DNA from: Bradyrhizobium sp. in8p8
Lineage (GTDB): Bacteria > Pseudomonadota > Alphaproteobacteria > Rhizobiales > Xanthobacteraceae
Assembly (NCBI RefSeq): GCF_000426845.1
Contig: NZ_AUGD01000010.1
Span: 186,001-250,000, forward strand
Direction of reading: 5' to 3'
DNA length: 64,000 nucleotides
Below the pieces are notes generated by a model. That model saw only the letters and a list, made by a program, of their open reading frames with translations. It was not told where the DNA came from and did no database searches. This document shows, in pieces, positions 1-8,776 of this stretch. The translations under genes and the position numbers were made by a program. Numbering within the stretch: position 1 is the first letter of the stretch; every line of letters starts with the position of its first letter.

Positions 1-153
1 ATCGGCCCCGCCAGCCGCGCGCTTCAGGGCCATCCGCCGGAGACCTACGAGGCCGCCAAGGCCTCGATCCGCGAGACGCTCGCGCCGTTCCTGAAGGACC
101 GGTCGGTTGAGTTGCAGGGTGCGATCTGGATCGTGACGGCGAAGGCCGCGTAG
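1..153 (+). CDS. C-terminal end of a probable SAM-dependent methyltransferase (partial)
   Basis: The window opens inside a reading frame that runs for 50 codons to a TAG at 151-153. The visible tail has an acidic-basic helix (ETYEAAKASIRETLAPFL) followed by a short beta strand (GAIWIVTAKAA). That helix-plus-strand ending is what many class I SAM-dependent methyltransferases have, so that family is my best guess. No motif I or other diagnostic residue is inside the window. It is convergent with the CDF gene ending at 318. Confidence 0.4.
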   Translation: MGPASRALQGHPPETYEAAKASIRETLAPFLKDRSVELQGAIWIVTAKAA

Positions 154-195
154 GACACGGCGCTCTCTCCGCGTCATTGCGTGGAGCACTTGCGA

Positions 196-241
196 CGAAG
201 CAATCCAGACTGTCTCTGCGGAGGCAGTCTGGATTGCTTCG
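196..241. repeat. Perfect 17-bp inverted repeat, REP-like palindrome
   Basis: Arms at 196-212 and 225-241 are exact reverse complements (first arm CGAAGCAATCCAGACTG) around a 12-nt loop. It lies between convergent genes ending at 153 (+) and 318 (-), so it may act as a shared terminator-like structure, although no U-tract follows. The core GAAGCAATCCAG recurs at 46662-46673 downstream of mtnK, so this is a dispersed element rather than a private hairpin. Confidence 0.7.
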
Positions 242-317
242 CGGAGCCTGTCATCGGGCCGGGCTTCGCCCGGACCCGTTGGCTCGCGATGACAGCGTGG
301 AGGCGCCAGCGCGCCCC

Positions 318-1280
318 TCACACCACATCATCCGGCGCCAGCGCGCAGCCATTGTCGGGGTGCGTCTCGACCTGAAGCGTGGTGTGGCCGATGCGATAGG
401 TCGTCTTCAGGATCTGCGCCGTCTCCACCAGGAATGCGTCGCCGCTGCCTGCGGGCATGACGAGATGGCAGGTCAGCGCCGTCTCGGTGGTCGAGATCGG
501 CCAGACGTGGAGATCGTGGATCCCTGAGACGCCGGGACGCGCGAGCAAAAACGCCCTGATCGCGGCGAGGTCGGTGCCCCTGGGTGCGGCTGCCATCGAC
601 ATGTCGATGGAGCCCCGCAAGAGGCTCGTCGTGCTCCAGAGGATGGTGGCGCAGATGACGAGGCTGGTGACGGGGTCGAGCCACAGCCAGCCGGTCCAGA
701 TGATCAGCGCCGCCGAGACCACGACGCCGAGCGAGACCGCGGCGTCCGCGGCCATGTGCAGGTACGCGCCCTCGATGTTGAGGTCGTCCTTGCGGCCGCG
801 CGCGAACAGCAGGGCGGTAAAACCGTTGATGAGGATGCCGATGCCCGCGACCACCATCACCGTGATGCCCGCAACCGGCTCGGGGTGTTGCAGGCGCAGG
901 ATCGCCTCCCAGCCGATTGCGCCGGTCGCGACCAGCAGGAAGACCGCATTCGCCAGTGCCGCGAGGATGGTGGAGGCGCGCAGGCCATAGGTGAAGCGGC
1001 CGCTCGGCGCGCGCTTCGCCGCGATCGAGGCGCCCCAGGCCACGACCAGGCCAAGCACGTCGGACAGATTATGGCCGGCGTCCGCCAGCAAAGCGGTGGA
1101 GTTGCCGATATAGCCGTAAGTCGCCTCGGCCACCACCAGCGCGATGTTGAGCGTAATGCCGATCGCGAACGCCTTGCCGAAGCTCGCGGGCGTATGGACG
1201 TGCCCATGAGCTTGGCCATGACCATGCGAATGGCTTGCATGATTATGTTGGTGATGCCCGTGATGGTCGTGATCGGCCAC
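318..1280 (-). CDS. CDF-family divalent metal cation exporter, His-rich N-terminus
   Basis: This 320-residue protein has the six-helix layout of cation diffusion facilitators, which exchange cytoplasmic Zn2+/Co2+/Ni2+ for protons at the inner membrane. Residues 3-29 are packed with His (HDHHGHHQHNH and repeats), a typical metal-sensing or metal-delivering tail. HxxxD-type metal sites are visible in TM2 (LLADAGHNLSDVLG) and TM5 (HMAADAAVSLGVV). The C-terminal cytoplasmic domain (about 215-320) has the ferredoxin-like dimer fold signature HDLHVWPIS. The start lies 2 bp beyond the stop of the RND pump gene, so it is the last gene of the metal-efflux operon. ZitB/CzcD-like is the nearest named group; the exact metal is not decidable here. 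Confidence 0.93.
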   Translation of the reverse strand: MADHDHHGHHQHNHASHSHGHGQAHGHVHTPASFGKAFAIGITLNIALVVAEATYGYIGNSTALLADAGHNLSDVLGLVVAWGASIAAKRAPSGRFTYGLRASTILAALANAVFLLVATGAIGWEAILRLQHPEPVAGITVMVVAGIGILINGFTALLFARGRKDDLNIEGAYLHMAADAAVSLGVVVSAALIIWTGWLWLDPVTSLVICATILWSTTSLLRGSIDMSMAAAPRGTDLAAIRAFLLARPGVSGIHDLHVWPISTTETALTCHLVMPAGSGDAFLVETAQILKTTYRIGHTTLQVETHPDNGCALAPDDVV

Positions 1281-1282
1281 CT

Positions 1283-4200
1283 CTAGCGCTCCGCGGATGC
1301 TGCCAAATCAGGCGCCATTGTAGGCGTTTCGCCTGCGACGTCACGGCGGAACAGCACGTAGAGCGCCGGAAGCACCAGGAGCGTCAGCACAGTCGATGAG
1401 ATGATGCCGCCGATCACCACGGTCGCGAGCGGCCGCTGCACCTCGGCGCCGGCGCCGGTGGCGAGCGCCATCGGCACGAAGCCGAGGGAGGCCACGAGAG
1501 CGGTCATCAGCACCGGCCGCAACCGCGTCAGCGCGCCCTCGCGCACGGCATCCACGACGGACCGCCCCTCGCCGCGCAGCCGCTCGATGAAGGCGATGAT
1601 GACGAGGCCGTTGAGCACGGCGACACCCGACAGTGCGATGAAGCCGACCCCGGCGCTGATGGACAAGGGAATGTCGCGCAGCAGGAGTGCGGCGACACCA
1701 CCCGTCAGTGCCAGCGGTACGCCGGAGAACACCAGCGCCGCATCCGCCGCCGACCCCATGCCCATGAATAGCAGCAGGAACACCAGCAACAAGGCCACCG
1801 GCACGACGATCGCCAGTCGCTTGGTCGCGGAGACAAGCTGCTCGAACTGTCCGCCCCAGCCGATGAAGTAGCCCGGCGGCAGCTTGACCTTCTCGGCCAC
1901 GGCCGCCTCGGCCTCGGCGACGAAGGAGCCGAGATCGCGGGCACGGACATTGGCGGTCACGACGATGCGCCGTTTGCCGTTCTCTCGGCTGATCTGGTTG
2001 GGCCCCGGCGTCGCATCGACTGTTGCGACCGACGAGAGCGGCACATAGCGCATCTGCGTGAGCGGCGAAGCGGCCAGCGCGGTACGAATGGCCGTGCCGG
2101 AGCCGGCGTCCTCACCGGGCGGCAGCGGAATCGGGATGGCCCTTATCGCCTCGAGATTGCCGCGCAGGTGCTCGGGCAGGCGGACCACGATCTCGAAGCG
2201 GCGATCGCCCTCGAACAGCTTGCCGGCCGACTTGCCGCCCACCGCGATCTCGACGATGCCCTGCACTTCGGCGACACTGAGGCCGTAGCGGGCGAGCGCC
2301 TGACGGTCGAGGCGGACGGTGAGGATCGGCAGGCCCGCGACCTGCTCGATCTTGACGTCGCTGGCGCCGCGGATGCCGCGGATCGCGCCCTCCACCTGTT
2401 TTGCGGCGCCTTGCAGGATGTCGAGATCGTCGCCGAATATCTTGACGCCGACGTCGGTGCGCACGCCCGAGATCAGCTCGTTGACGCGGAACTGGATCGG
2501 CTGGGAGAGTTCATAGGCACTGCCGGGAATCTCGTCCGCGGCATGGTCGATCGCCTCGATCACCGCCGATTTCGACTTGTGCGGATCGGGCCATTCGGCG
2601 CGCGGTTTCAGCATCACGTATCCGTCGGTCTGCGCCGGCGACATCGGGTCCGTCGCGATCTCCGCGGTGCCTATGCGGGTGAAGAATTCCTTCACTTCGG
2701 GAATCTGCATGACGCGCTTCTCCAGCGCCTTTTGCAGGTCCAGCGATTGGGTGAGGCTGGTGCCGGGAATCCGGATCGAGGCCAGCGCCACGTCGCCTTC
2801 GTCCAGGCTCGGAATGAACTCGCCGCCCATGCGCGAAGCGGCGATGCCGCTCGCGAGCACGATGGCCACGGCCATGACGGCGACCGCGGCGCGATTGTCG
2901 ATGGCAAAGTGGAGCAGGGGCAGATAGGCGCGCTTCGCCGCGCGCATGAACAGGTTCTCGTGCTCGGAGACCTTGCCGGTCACGAAAATCGCAACGGCCG
3001 CCGGCACGAAGGTGATGGAGAACAGCACCGCAGCGCCGAGTGCCATCAGCACGGTCAGTGCCATCGGGGTGAACATCTTGCCTTCGACACCGGTCAGCGT
3101 CAGCACCGGCAGATAGACCACCGCGATGATCAGCGTTCCGAACAGGCTCGGCTTGATGACCTCGCTCGACCCGCGCAGGATGGCCCGCAACCGTTCGGCG
3201 GTCGTGAGCAGCCCCCCTTTCTCGCGCTGAGCTACGGCCAGCATGCGCAGGCAGTTTTCGACGATGATCACCGCACCGTCGACGATGATGCCGAAGTCGA
3301 TCGCGCCCAGGCTCATCAGGTTGGCGCTGACCTTGGCCTCGACCATGCCGGTGATGGTCATGGCCATGGACAGGGGAATGACGCAGGCCGTCACCAACGC
3401 GGCGCGGATGTTGCCGAGGATCAGGAACAGCACGGCGACCACGAGCGCCGCGCCTTCAAGCAGGTTGTTCCGGACGGTGCGGATTGTGGCCTCGACCAGA
3501 TCGGTGCGGTCGTAGACGGTCCGCGTCACGACGCCCTCGGGCAGCGATTTGGCGATGTCTTCGAGCCGGGCTGCGACGCGGCCTGCCACGGTGCGACTAT
3601 TCTCGCCGATCAGCAGCATGGCGGTGCCGAGCACGGTCTCCTCGCCATTGCGCGTCGCGGCGCCCGTGCGCAAATCGCGGCCTTCCCTGACAGTCGCGAC
3701 GTCTCTGATCCTGACGGGATTGCCGCCGCGCGAGCCGATGACGATGTCCTGGATCTCGGCGATATTGCCGACCTGGCCGGGAGAGCGAACCAGGTATTGC
3801 TCCCCGTTGCGCTCGATATAGCCGGCGCCCACATTGGCGTTGTTGGCTGCGAGCGCCGTCATGACGTCGCGAAAGCCGAGCCGGTAGGCCATCAGCTTGC
3901 CGGGATCCGGCAGCACGTGGAACTGCCGCTCGAAGCCGCCGATGGTGTTGACCTCGATCACCCCAGGCACGTTGCGAAGCTGCGGCCGGATGATCCAGTC
4001 CTGCACGGTGCGCAGATCGGTCAACGAATAATCGTGGCCGGCTTGCGTCTTGGCGCCCGGCTTGGCCTCGACGGTGTACATGAAGATCTCGCCGAGCCCG
4101 GTGGAGATCGGCCCGATCGCAACCTCGACGCTCGCCGGCAGCTGGTCCTTCACCTGCTGGATCCGTTCCCCGACGAGCTGACGGGCGAAGTAAATGTCGG

Positions 4201-4501
4201 TACCGTCCTTGAAGACCACCGTCACCTGGCTGAGGCCGTAGCGCGACAGCGAGCGGGTGTAGTCGAGCTTGGGCAGGCCGCCCATCGCGGTCTCGACCGG
4301 GAAGGTGATGCGCTGCTCGGTCTCGAGCGGCGAATAGCCTGGCGCGCGGGTGTTGATCTGGACCTGGACGTTGGTGATGTCAGGCACGGCGTCGATCGGA
4401 AGGCGCTGGAAATTCCATGCGCCGAAGGCGAGGGCGCCCAGCGCGAGCAGGAGGACCAGCCAGCGCTGATGCAGCGAGAGGGCGATCAGACGCTCAATCA
4501 T
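1283..4501 (-). CDS. czcA: Heavy-metal efflux RND transporter, inner-membrane pump (CzcA/CusA family)
   Basis: The 1072-residue, 12-TM proton/metal antiporter has the usual length for HME-RND pumps. TM4 carries DFGIIVDGAVIIVEN at about residues 400-414, with the Asp/Asp/Glu triad of the Zn/Co/Cd/Ni-type CzcA and CnrA pumps; Cu/Ag-type CusA pumps have a different TM4 motif, so a divalent-cation substrate is inferred. Two large periplasmic loops are present (after TM1 and TM7). The C-terminus is LAASAER, with no His tail. The start overlaps the end of the adaptor gene by 8 bp, so the two are translationally coupled. The symbol reflects family only. Confidence 0.93.
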   Translation of the reverse strand: MIERLIALSLHQRWLVLLLALGALAFGAWNFQRLPIDAVPDITNVQVQINTRAPGYSPLETEQRITFPVETAMGGLPKLDYTRSLSRYGLSQVTVVFKDGTDIYFARQLVGERIQQVKDQLPASVEVAIGPISTGLGEIFMYTVEAKPGAKTQAGHDYSLTDLRTVQDWIIRPQLRNVPGVIEVNTIGGFERQFHVLPDPGKLMAYRLGFRDVMTALAANNANVGAGYIERNGEQYLVRSPGQVGNIAEIQDIVIGSRGGNPVRIRDVATVREGRDLRTGAATRNGEETVLGTAMLLIGENSRTVAGRVAARLEDIAKSLPEGVVTRTVYDRTDLVEATIRTVRNNLLEGAALVVAVLFLILGNIRAALVTACVIPLSMAMTITGMVEAKVSANLMSLGAIDFGIIVDGAVIIVENCLRMLAVAQREKGGLLTTAERLRAILRGSSEVIKPSLFGTLIIAVVYLPVLTLTGVEGKMFTPMALTVLMALGAAVLFSITFVPAAVAIFVTGKVSEHENLFMRAAKRAYLPLLHFAIDNRAAVAVMAVAIVLASGIAASRMGGEFIPSLDEGDVALASIRIPGTSLTQSLDLQKALEKRVMQIPEVKEFFTRIGTAEIATDPMSPAQTDGYVMLKPRAEWPDPHKSKSAVIEAIDHAADEIPGSAYELSQPIQFRVNELISGVRTDVGVKIFGDDLDILQGAAKQVEGAIRGIRGASDVKIEQVAGLPILTVRLDRQALARYGLSVAEVQGIVEIAVGGKSAGKLFEGDRRFEIVVRLPEHLRGNLEAIRAIPIPLPPGEDAGSGTAIRTALAASPLTQMRYVPLSSVATVDATPGPNQISRENGKRRIVVTANVRARDLGSFVAEAEAAVAEKVKLPPGYFIGWGGQFEQLVSATKRLAIVVPVALLLVFLLLFMGMGSAADAALVFSGVPLALTGGVAALLLRDIPLSISAGVGFIALSGVAVLNGLVIIAFIERLRGEGRSVVDAVREGALTRLRPVLMTALVASLGFVPMALATGAGAEVQRPLATVVIGGIISSTVLTLLVLPALYVLFRRDVAGETPTMAPDLAASAER

Positions 4502-5471
4502 GCTCGGCCTCGCCCTTGCCCATCTCCGCCTTCACGACGAAGCTGTTCTCCGCAACGTAGTGCTCGCCGGCCGCGAGGCCGGCCTTGATCTCAACGTGTC
4601 GCGGATCTGAATCCCCTGTTTCGACGGGGCGTGCCTCGATCTTGTCGCCGTCCTCGCGGACGAACACGATGGTCTTGTTGTCCAGCGTCTGGATCGCGCT
4701 GCGGCGCACGGCAACCGCGACGTTGCGTTCGGCGAGGATCAGCCGCGCCGTGACGAACAGGCCGGGCCGCAAGCGTCCGTCAGGATTTTGCAGCACGACG
4801 CGCGCCAGCGCCGTCTGGGTCTCGCTGCTGCCGATCGGCGCCATGTAGGAGATCGTGCCCTTGATCTCGCCGCGGCCGTCATCGGGATCGATCAGCACCT
4901 CGTCATTGAGGCGGACGCGCCTCAAGTCCTGCCGGTAGATCGACAGATCGACCCAGATGGTGGAGAGGTCCGCGACGACGAAGGCCGGCTTCTGCTCGGA
5001 GGCATACTCGCCGAGCGAGATCTGCCGTTCGATGATCGTGCCGGCGATCGGCGCCTTCAGCTCGTAGACGGTGAGGCTCTGGTTGCTCTCGATCGCGGCG
5101 AGCAGATCGTCCTTGGCGACCCTGTCGCCGATGCGCTTCAGGATGGATTTGACCACGCCCGGAAAGCGCGGGGTCACCTGCACCACGGCTTCCTGGTTGG
5201 CGCGCAGGATGCCATTGAAAGCGAGGGTGTCGGTCAGCGTGGCGCCGGCGGCTTCGGCCAGCGTGACGCCTGCGGCTGCAAGCTTGACGTCGGAGATGCG
5301 GATGCGGTCGGCGCCGTGCTCGTCCTGCTCGACACGGTCGTTCGGTTTCTTGTGTTCGGAATGTTCGGCCGGTTCGGTGTGAGCGAGCTTGCCCGGTGCG
5401 AGCAGGGAATAGCCGTAAGCGCCGAGCGCGGCCGCAACGATGGCAACGACGATGGTCGAGAACGTCCTCAT
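4494..5471 (-). CDS. czcB: RND efflux periplasmic adaptor (membrane fusion protein, CzcB/CusB family)
   Basis: The 325-residue HlyD-type adaptor links the pump to the outer-membrane channel. It has an N-terminal membrane anchor (about residues 5-25), then a His/Glu/Asp-rich linker (HTEPAEHSEHKK, DEHGAD, about 31-55) that could bind metal in the periplasm. A lipoyl-like barrel half (YELKAPIAGTIIERQ, about 136-150) and beta-barrel and membrane-proximal domains follow. The C-terminus is acidic (GKGEAEHD). The ATG overlaps the TolC-type gene stop by 4 bp (ATGA) and its own 3' end overlaps the pump gene, showing a tight operon. Confidence 0.92.
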   Translation of the reverse strand: MRTFSTIVVAIVAAALGAYGYSLLAPGKLAHTEPAEHSEHKKPNDRVEQDEHGADRIRISDVKLAAAGVTLAEAAGATLTDTLAFNGILRANQEAVVQVTPRFPGVVKSILKRIGDRVAKDDLLAAIESNQSLTVYELKAPIAGTIIERQISLGEYASEQKPAFVVADLSTIWVDLSIYRQDLRRVRLNDEVLIDPDDGRGEIKGTISYMAPIGSSETQTALARVVLQNPDGRLRPGLFVTARLILAERNVAVAVRRSAIQTLDNKTIVFVREDGDKIEARPVETGDSDPRHVEIKAGLAAGEHYVAENSFVVKAEMGKGEAEHD

Positions 5472-6742
5472 CGTGCGCTCTCCCGCGCCAGCGTGAATGG
5501 ATTACCGACGAGGCCCTCGATGATCGCAACGCCGGCATGGAAATTCTGCAGCGCCTCCTGCTCGCGCAGCCGGGCCTGGGTGACGCTGGCCTGGGCGTCG
5601 AGCACCTCGAGCAGGGTGAAGCGGCCCTGGCCGTAGCCTTGCGAGATCGCCTCGGACGCTTCGACGGCCTTGGGAATGGCAGTCTCGCGCAGCACCGCGA
5701 GCTCGCGCAGCGAGCCGTGAAGCGAGTCATAGGCGCGGCCGGCGATCACGATCAGCGTGTTGCGATTGGCCTCGCGCTCGGCCCTGGTCTTGGCGAGGCT
5801 TTCCTGTGCCGAAAGGATGTTGCCCTGGTTCTGGTCGAACACGGGGATCGGCACCGAGAGTGTCAGCCGCGCCGCATCGTCGCCCGTTTCGTGGAAGTGG
5901 CGCCAGCCAGCCCCGATGCGCACGTCCGGATAGGGCCTGAGGCGCGCCAGCAGCAGCTCGGCATTGCGCTGTGCGTAAACCGCGGTCCAGCGCACCAGCT
6001 GCGGGTTGGCGTCGATGGCGGCGATCACCGCCTGGAACGCGGGCGGCCGTCCGGTGGTGTCGAGTCGGCCGGAGACCTCGCCGAACTTGGCGGCGGGATC
6101 GCCCATCAGCACCGCAAGCTCGCGCCGGGCGCTGGCCAGACTCGCCTTGAAGCGCTCGCGATCGGCCTTCACGAGGGCGGAGGCGACCTCGGCGCGCCCG
6201 GTCTCGGCCGGCGAGGAGGCGCCGGCCTCGACGCGGCGGCGCAGCAGCGGCGTCAGCCGGTCGATCGCGGCAATCTGCTCATCGAGGATCTGGATGCGCC
6301 GCTGCGCGCCAAGCACGCTGAGGAAGGCGATCGCGGTCTCCGACAGCACCTCCAGCCGGATCGCCTTGCGCTGTATCGCGGCGACCTCGACGCCAGCTGT
6401 TCCGGCCGCAATCCGCGCTTCGCGCTTGCCGAACAGCTCGAAAGCCTGGCTGATCTGCAGTGTGGTCTCCGCCGACCGCGTTCCGCGATACCTGCCGGAG
6501 CCGAATGAATCGTCCTGTTCATAGGACAGTTCCGGATTGAGCAGGGCACCGGCCTGGATGCGCTGGCCGGTGGCAATGCCGATGTCGCGCTCAGCCGCGG
6601 TCAGCCGCGGGCTCGCGGCCAGCGCGCGCGACAGCGCGCTGCGCATCGTCAAAGTCTGGGCGTGAGACGGTGCAAGTGCCGATCCAACGATCAGACACGC
6701 CGCCGCGAGCGCCACGCGCGCGGCCATTCCCCTGCGAAACAT
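5468..6742 (-). CDS. czcC: TolC-family outer-membrane efflux channel (CzcC/CusC type)
   Basis: The 424-residue protein opens with a signal peptide (ALAAACLIVGSALAPSHAQ, cleavage near residue 28). It then has two internally similar OEP repeats of long helices separated by beta hairpins (PELSYEQDDSFGSG in repeat 1, PYPDVRIGAGWRHF in repeat 2), as in trimeric outer-membrane channels. It is the first gene of the czcCBA-cdf operon on the minus strand and overlaps the adaptor start by 4 bp. It would form the exit duct of the tripartite metal exporter. No metal-binding motif is evident, so specificity must come from the pump. Confidence 0.9.
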   Translation of the reverse strand: MFRRGMAARVALAAACLIVGSALAPSHAQTLTMRSALSRALAASPRLTAAERDIGIATGQRIQAGALLNPELSYEQDDSFGSGRYRGTRSAETTLQISQAFELFGKREARIAAGTAGVEVAAIQRKAIRLEVLSETAIAFLSVLGAQRRIQILDEQIAAIDRLTPLLRRRVEAGASSPAETGRAEVASALVKADRERFKASLASARRELAVLMGDPAAKFGEVSGRLDTTGRPPAFQAVIAAIDANPQLVRWTAVYAQRNAELLLARLRPYPDVRIGAGWRHFHETGDDAARLTLSVPIPVFDQNQGNILSAQESLAKTRAEREANRNTLIVIAGRAYDSLHGSLRELAVLRETAIPKAVEASEAISQGYGQGRFTLLEVLDAQASVTQARLREQEALQNFHAGVAIIEGLVGNPFTLARESAR

Positions 6743-6797
6743 GAAACCGACCTGTGAAGGATGAACCTAATGGGCGCGGAACGCCCGACCAATCCGT

Positions 6798-7160
6798 TCA
6801 GGCAATCTGCTTGGGAGGGGGAGAGTCGGTATCGGGGATGATGCCGGCCAGCCGGGATGCATGTTGCGGGCGAGTTGCCGACACAAGCAGCGTCGATGTG
6901 GTCGGTGGCACCGGCTGTGTTACCGCCAGGGAGAAGCAGCCATGGCAATGATGTCCGCCGATGGCCTTGTGATCGCTGCCGCCCGTGGCGTCATCCAGGA
7001 CCGCCGCGATCTCCGAACCGCCCCCCGGCGTGGTGACGTCGATGTCGTGTGCGCCATGCAGCGCCCCTGCGAGCAGATAGACAACCGCGATCAGCACGGA
7101 GAGCAATCCGCGCCAGGTGCGCGGACGGCAAGTTCCTGAGGGCTGGCGGTTCGCGCGCAC
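6798..7160 (-). CDS. Small metal-locus protein with one TM segment and a CHGC motif
   Basis: The ORF lies 55 bp upstream of the TolC-type gene on the same strand. A hydrophobic stretch (LLSVLIAVVYLLAGALHG) is followed by a probable periplasmic part with HHCHGCFSL and a Pro-rich tail. The layout (short TM or signal segment, then a Cys/His cluster) resembles DUF2946-like proteins that head metal-transport operons; compare the gene at 56672. I place the start at GTG 7160. The frame stays open to a TTG at 7247, so the N-terminus is uncertain. Function unknown; metal binding or sensing is an inference from motif and location. Confidence 0.5.
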   Translation of the reverse strand: MRANRQPSGTCRPRTWRGLLSVLIAVVYLLAGALHGAHDIDVTTPGGGSEIAAVLDDATGGSDHKAIGGHHCHGCFSLAVTQPVPPTTSTLLVSATRPQHASRLAGIIPDTDSPPPKQIA

Positions 7161-7277
7161 GACGTCACTCTGGTTGCGGTCTTGGCCCGACGTAGCATAA
7201 CGGCGGGAACAGTGTCGACCCGCAACATTGTTACGTCCCAGGGACAATTGCCGCAGCGCATATTGGCGCCCTGTCTC

Positions 7278-7520
7278 TCACTGGCGGGCAATGACGCGCC
7301 GCTGTGAGGGCATGGCATCCGTGACTTCGGTGGCGACCGGCTCGGCTACGGCGCCGCCATCGTCTGCCGGCACGGTAATGACGGCGCGACAGCTCGCCTC
7401 CATGGCCCGTTCGAGCCATTTGATCGCTTCGTCGATCCATTGATCGTGGTGCTCGGGATCGGCAATGGCCTTCTCCCGGAATGCATTCGCCTGGTGCAGG
7501 CACGCCGTTCTGCGATCCAC
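7278..7520 (-). CDS. Small hypothetical protein, 80 residues
   Basis: The gene starts at GTG 7520 with a well-placed AGGAG six bases upstream. The N-terminal two thirds is predicted helical (QANAFREKAIADPEHHDQ then WIDEAIKWLERAM), a helix-turn-helix repeat look reminiscent of single-TPR or bacterial helical adaptor peptides. The tail is low-complexity. No enzymatic motif is seen. It is separated from the metal-efflux genes by about 30 bp on the same strand but need not belong to them. Confidence 0.55.
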   Translation of the reverse strand: MDRRTACLHQANAFREKAIADPEHHDQWIDEAIKWLERAMEASCRAVITVPADDGGAVAEPVATEVTDAMPSQRRVIARQ

Positions 7521-7626
7521 GCGCCTCTCCTGATCTGAGGTTCCACCCCGATCGCATCTTTGATGATCACGGCCCCGCCGTCGTTAACATAGGACAGGTC
7601 GAGGCGGACGCAGCACGGAAAGGCCC

Positions 7627-7645
7627 CAGCCGGTCTGACCGGCTG
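7627..7645. repeat. Short perfect hairpin, 8-bp arms
   Basis: CAGCCGGT at 7627-7634 pairs with ACCGGCTG at 7638-7645 around a 3-nt loop, and AAGGCC/GGCCTT flanks extend the stem with one bulge. It lies in the divergent gap between the minus-strand gene at 7520 and the plus-strand peptide at 7789. No U-run is obvious on either side, so terminator function is uncertain. Apart from this hairpin I see nothing in 7521-7780. Confidence 0.4.
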
Positions 7646-7788
7646 AGGCCTTCGTGCTCACAATCTCTATCCTCGGGACTCGAGCAGGTAACCCTCATCC
7701 CGCCACTTCGTTCCCGCCGATATGTCCAATTTGGAACGTTCCTCTTACCTCGCGATTAGCGACCAGAAGAAACTGAGGAGGATGGACT

Positions 7789-7863
7789 ATGGACGGACTG
7801 ATTTATCTGATCGGCTTGATCGTCGTCATCATGGCGATCCTGTCATTCTTCGGCCTGCGCTGA
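7789..7863 (+). CDS. 24-residue single-pass membrane peptide
   Basis: The ORF begins at ATG 7789 with a strong GAGGAGG Shine-Dalgarno at 7775-7781 and a 7-nt spacer. It encodes a short Met-Asp start, one continuous hydrophobic helix (LIYLIGLIVVIMAILSF) and a GLR end. The excellent ribosome site and single TM helix argue that it is real despite its length. The stop lies 10 bp before the next gene, so the two are likely co-transcribed. A competing ATG at 7782 in another frame gives a hydrophilic, unconvincing peptide. Confidence 0.65.
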   Translation: MDGLIYLIGLIVVIMAILSFFGLR

Positions 7864-7873
7864 GAGCGCCGCG

Positions 7874-8764
7874 ATGACGGTTGAAACTCTCATGCGCGAA
7901 GAGATCATGGAAGGCGGCCTGGTGAGTGAGACGCCTCGTGCAATCCAGTGGAGTTCGGTCTTCGCTGGTGCTCTCGCGGCTGGCGCTATGTCCTTCATCC
8001 TGATCGGCTTCGGAGTGGCCGTCGGCCTGGGTGTCAGTTCGGCCTCGCCGACATGGCGCGACGCCTCGGCCGCGCTCGCGTTGCTCTCCGGACTGTATCT
8101 GATCATTCAGGCGATCGTCAGCTTCGGCTTCGGCGGTTACATCGCTGGCCGGACGACCCGTCCGGCGCCCGCGCTCGCAACGATCGAAGACGATGGCGAG
8201 CGGCGAGACGGCCTGCACGGGCTGACCGCCTGGGCCCTGGCGGTGCTGGCTGGCGCCGCTCTGCTCGCTCTTCTCGGGGCCGCCGCGATCGACCGTTCGC
8301 CGATGCGCAGCTCAGCGAGCAACGCTTCCGCGGCCGAGCCTTTGTTGAGCTATGAGCTCGACAAGCTGTTCCGCGCCCCGCGTCGCGCCCCAAACCTCGA
8401 TCTCAGGGACGCGCGGGCGGAAGCGGGACGCATTCTGATGACGTCGTCAAGCCACAGCGGCGTGAGCGCCGATGACCGCACCTACCTTGTGCAACAGGTC
8501 GCAGCTGCGACGGGACTGGCGGCCCCGGACGCCGAGCGGCGGGTCGATGCGGTGATCGCAGACTCCAGGACCGCCATCAACCGTGCACGGCGCAATTCGA
8601 TCATCGTGGCGTTCTCGATCGCAGCCGCGACCCTTATCGGTGCCGCGGTCGCCTGGGCTGCAGCCGTCGCCGGCGGACGGCATCGTGATGGAGACCCGCT
8701 GCCGAACTGGATGGCGAGCTCCAATCGCTTCCACCGCAATCCGCGGGCGATGCCGGTGCCGTAA
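7874..8764 (+). CDS. PhnA-like integral membrane protein of unknown function
   Basis: The 296-residue protein has about four TM segments: residues 31-53 (FAGALAAGAMSFILIGFG), about 72-95 (LLSGLYLIIQAIVSFGFGGY), about 116-138 and about 236-262. A soluble helical domain lies between TM3 and TM4. Early Gly/Ala-rich helices with an AGRTTR cap match proteins that rhizobial annotations call PhnA-like; from memory these are not the phosphonate enzyme, and the name carries no function. It follows the 24-residue membrane peptide by 10 bp. I cannot assign a role. Confidence 0.75.
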   Translation: MTVETLMREEIMEGGLVSETPRAIQWSSVFAGALAAGAMSFILIGFGVAVGLGVSSASPTWRDASAALALLSGLYLIIQAIVSFGFGGYIAGRTTRPAPALATIEDDGERRDGLHGLTAWALAVLAGAALLALLGAAAIDRSPMRSSASNASAAEPLLSYELDKLFRAPRRAPNLDLRDARAEAGRILMTSSSHSGVSADDRTYLVQQVAAATGLAAPDAERRVDAVIADSRTAINRARRNSIIVAFSIAAATLIGAAVAWAAAVAGGRHRDGDPLPNWMASSNRFHRNPRAMPVP

Positions 8765-8776
8765 GCTCCAACACAA

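Noticed and set aside
2168..4588. 806-codon plus-strand frame over the RND pump gene
   Set aside because: Shadow of czcA; no fold-like pattern.
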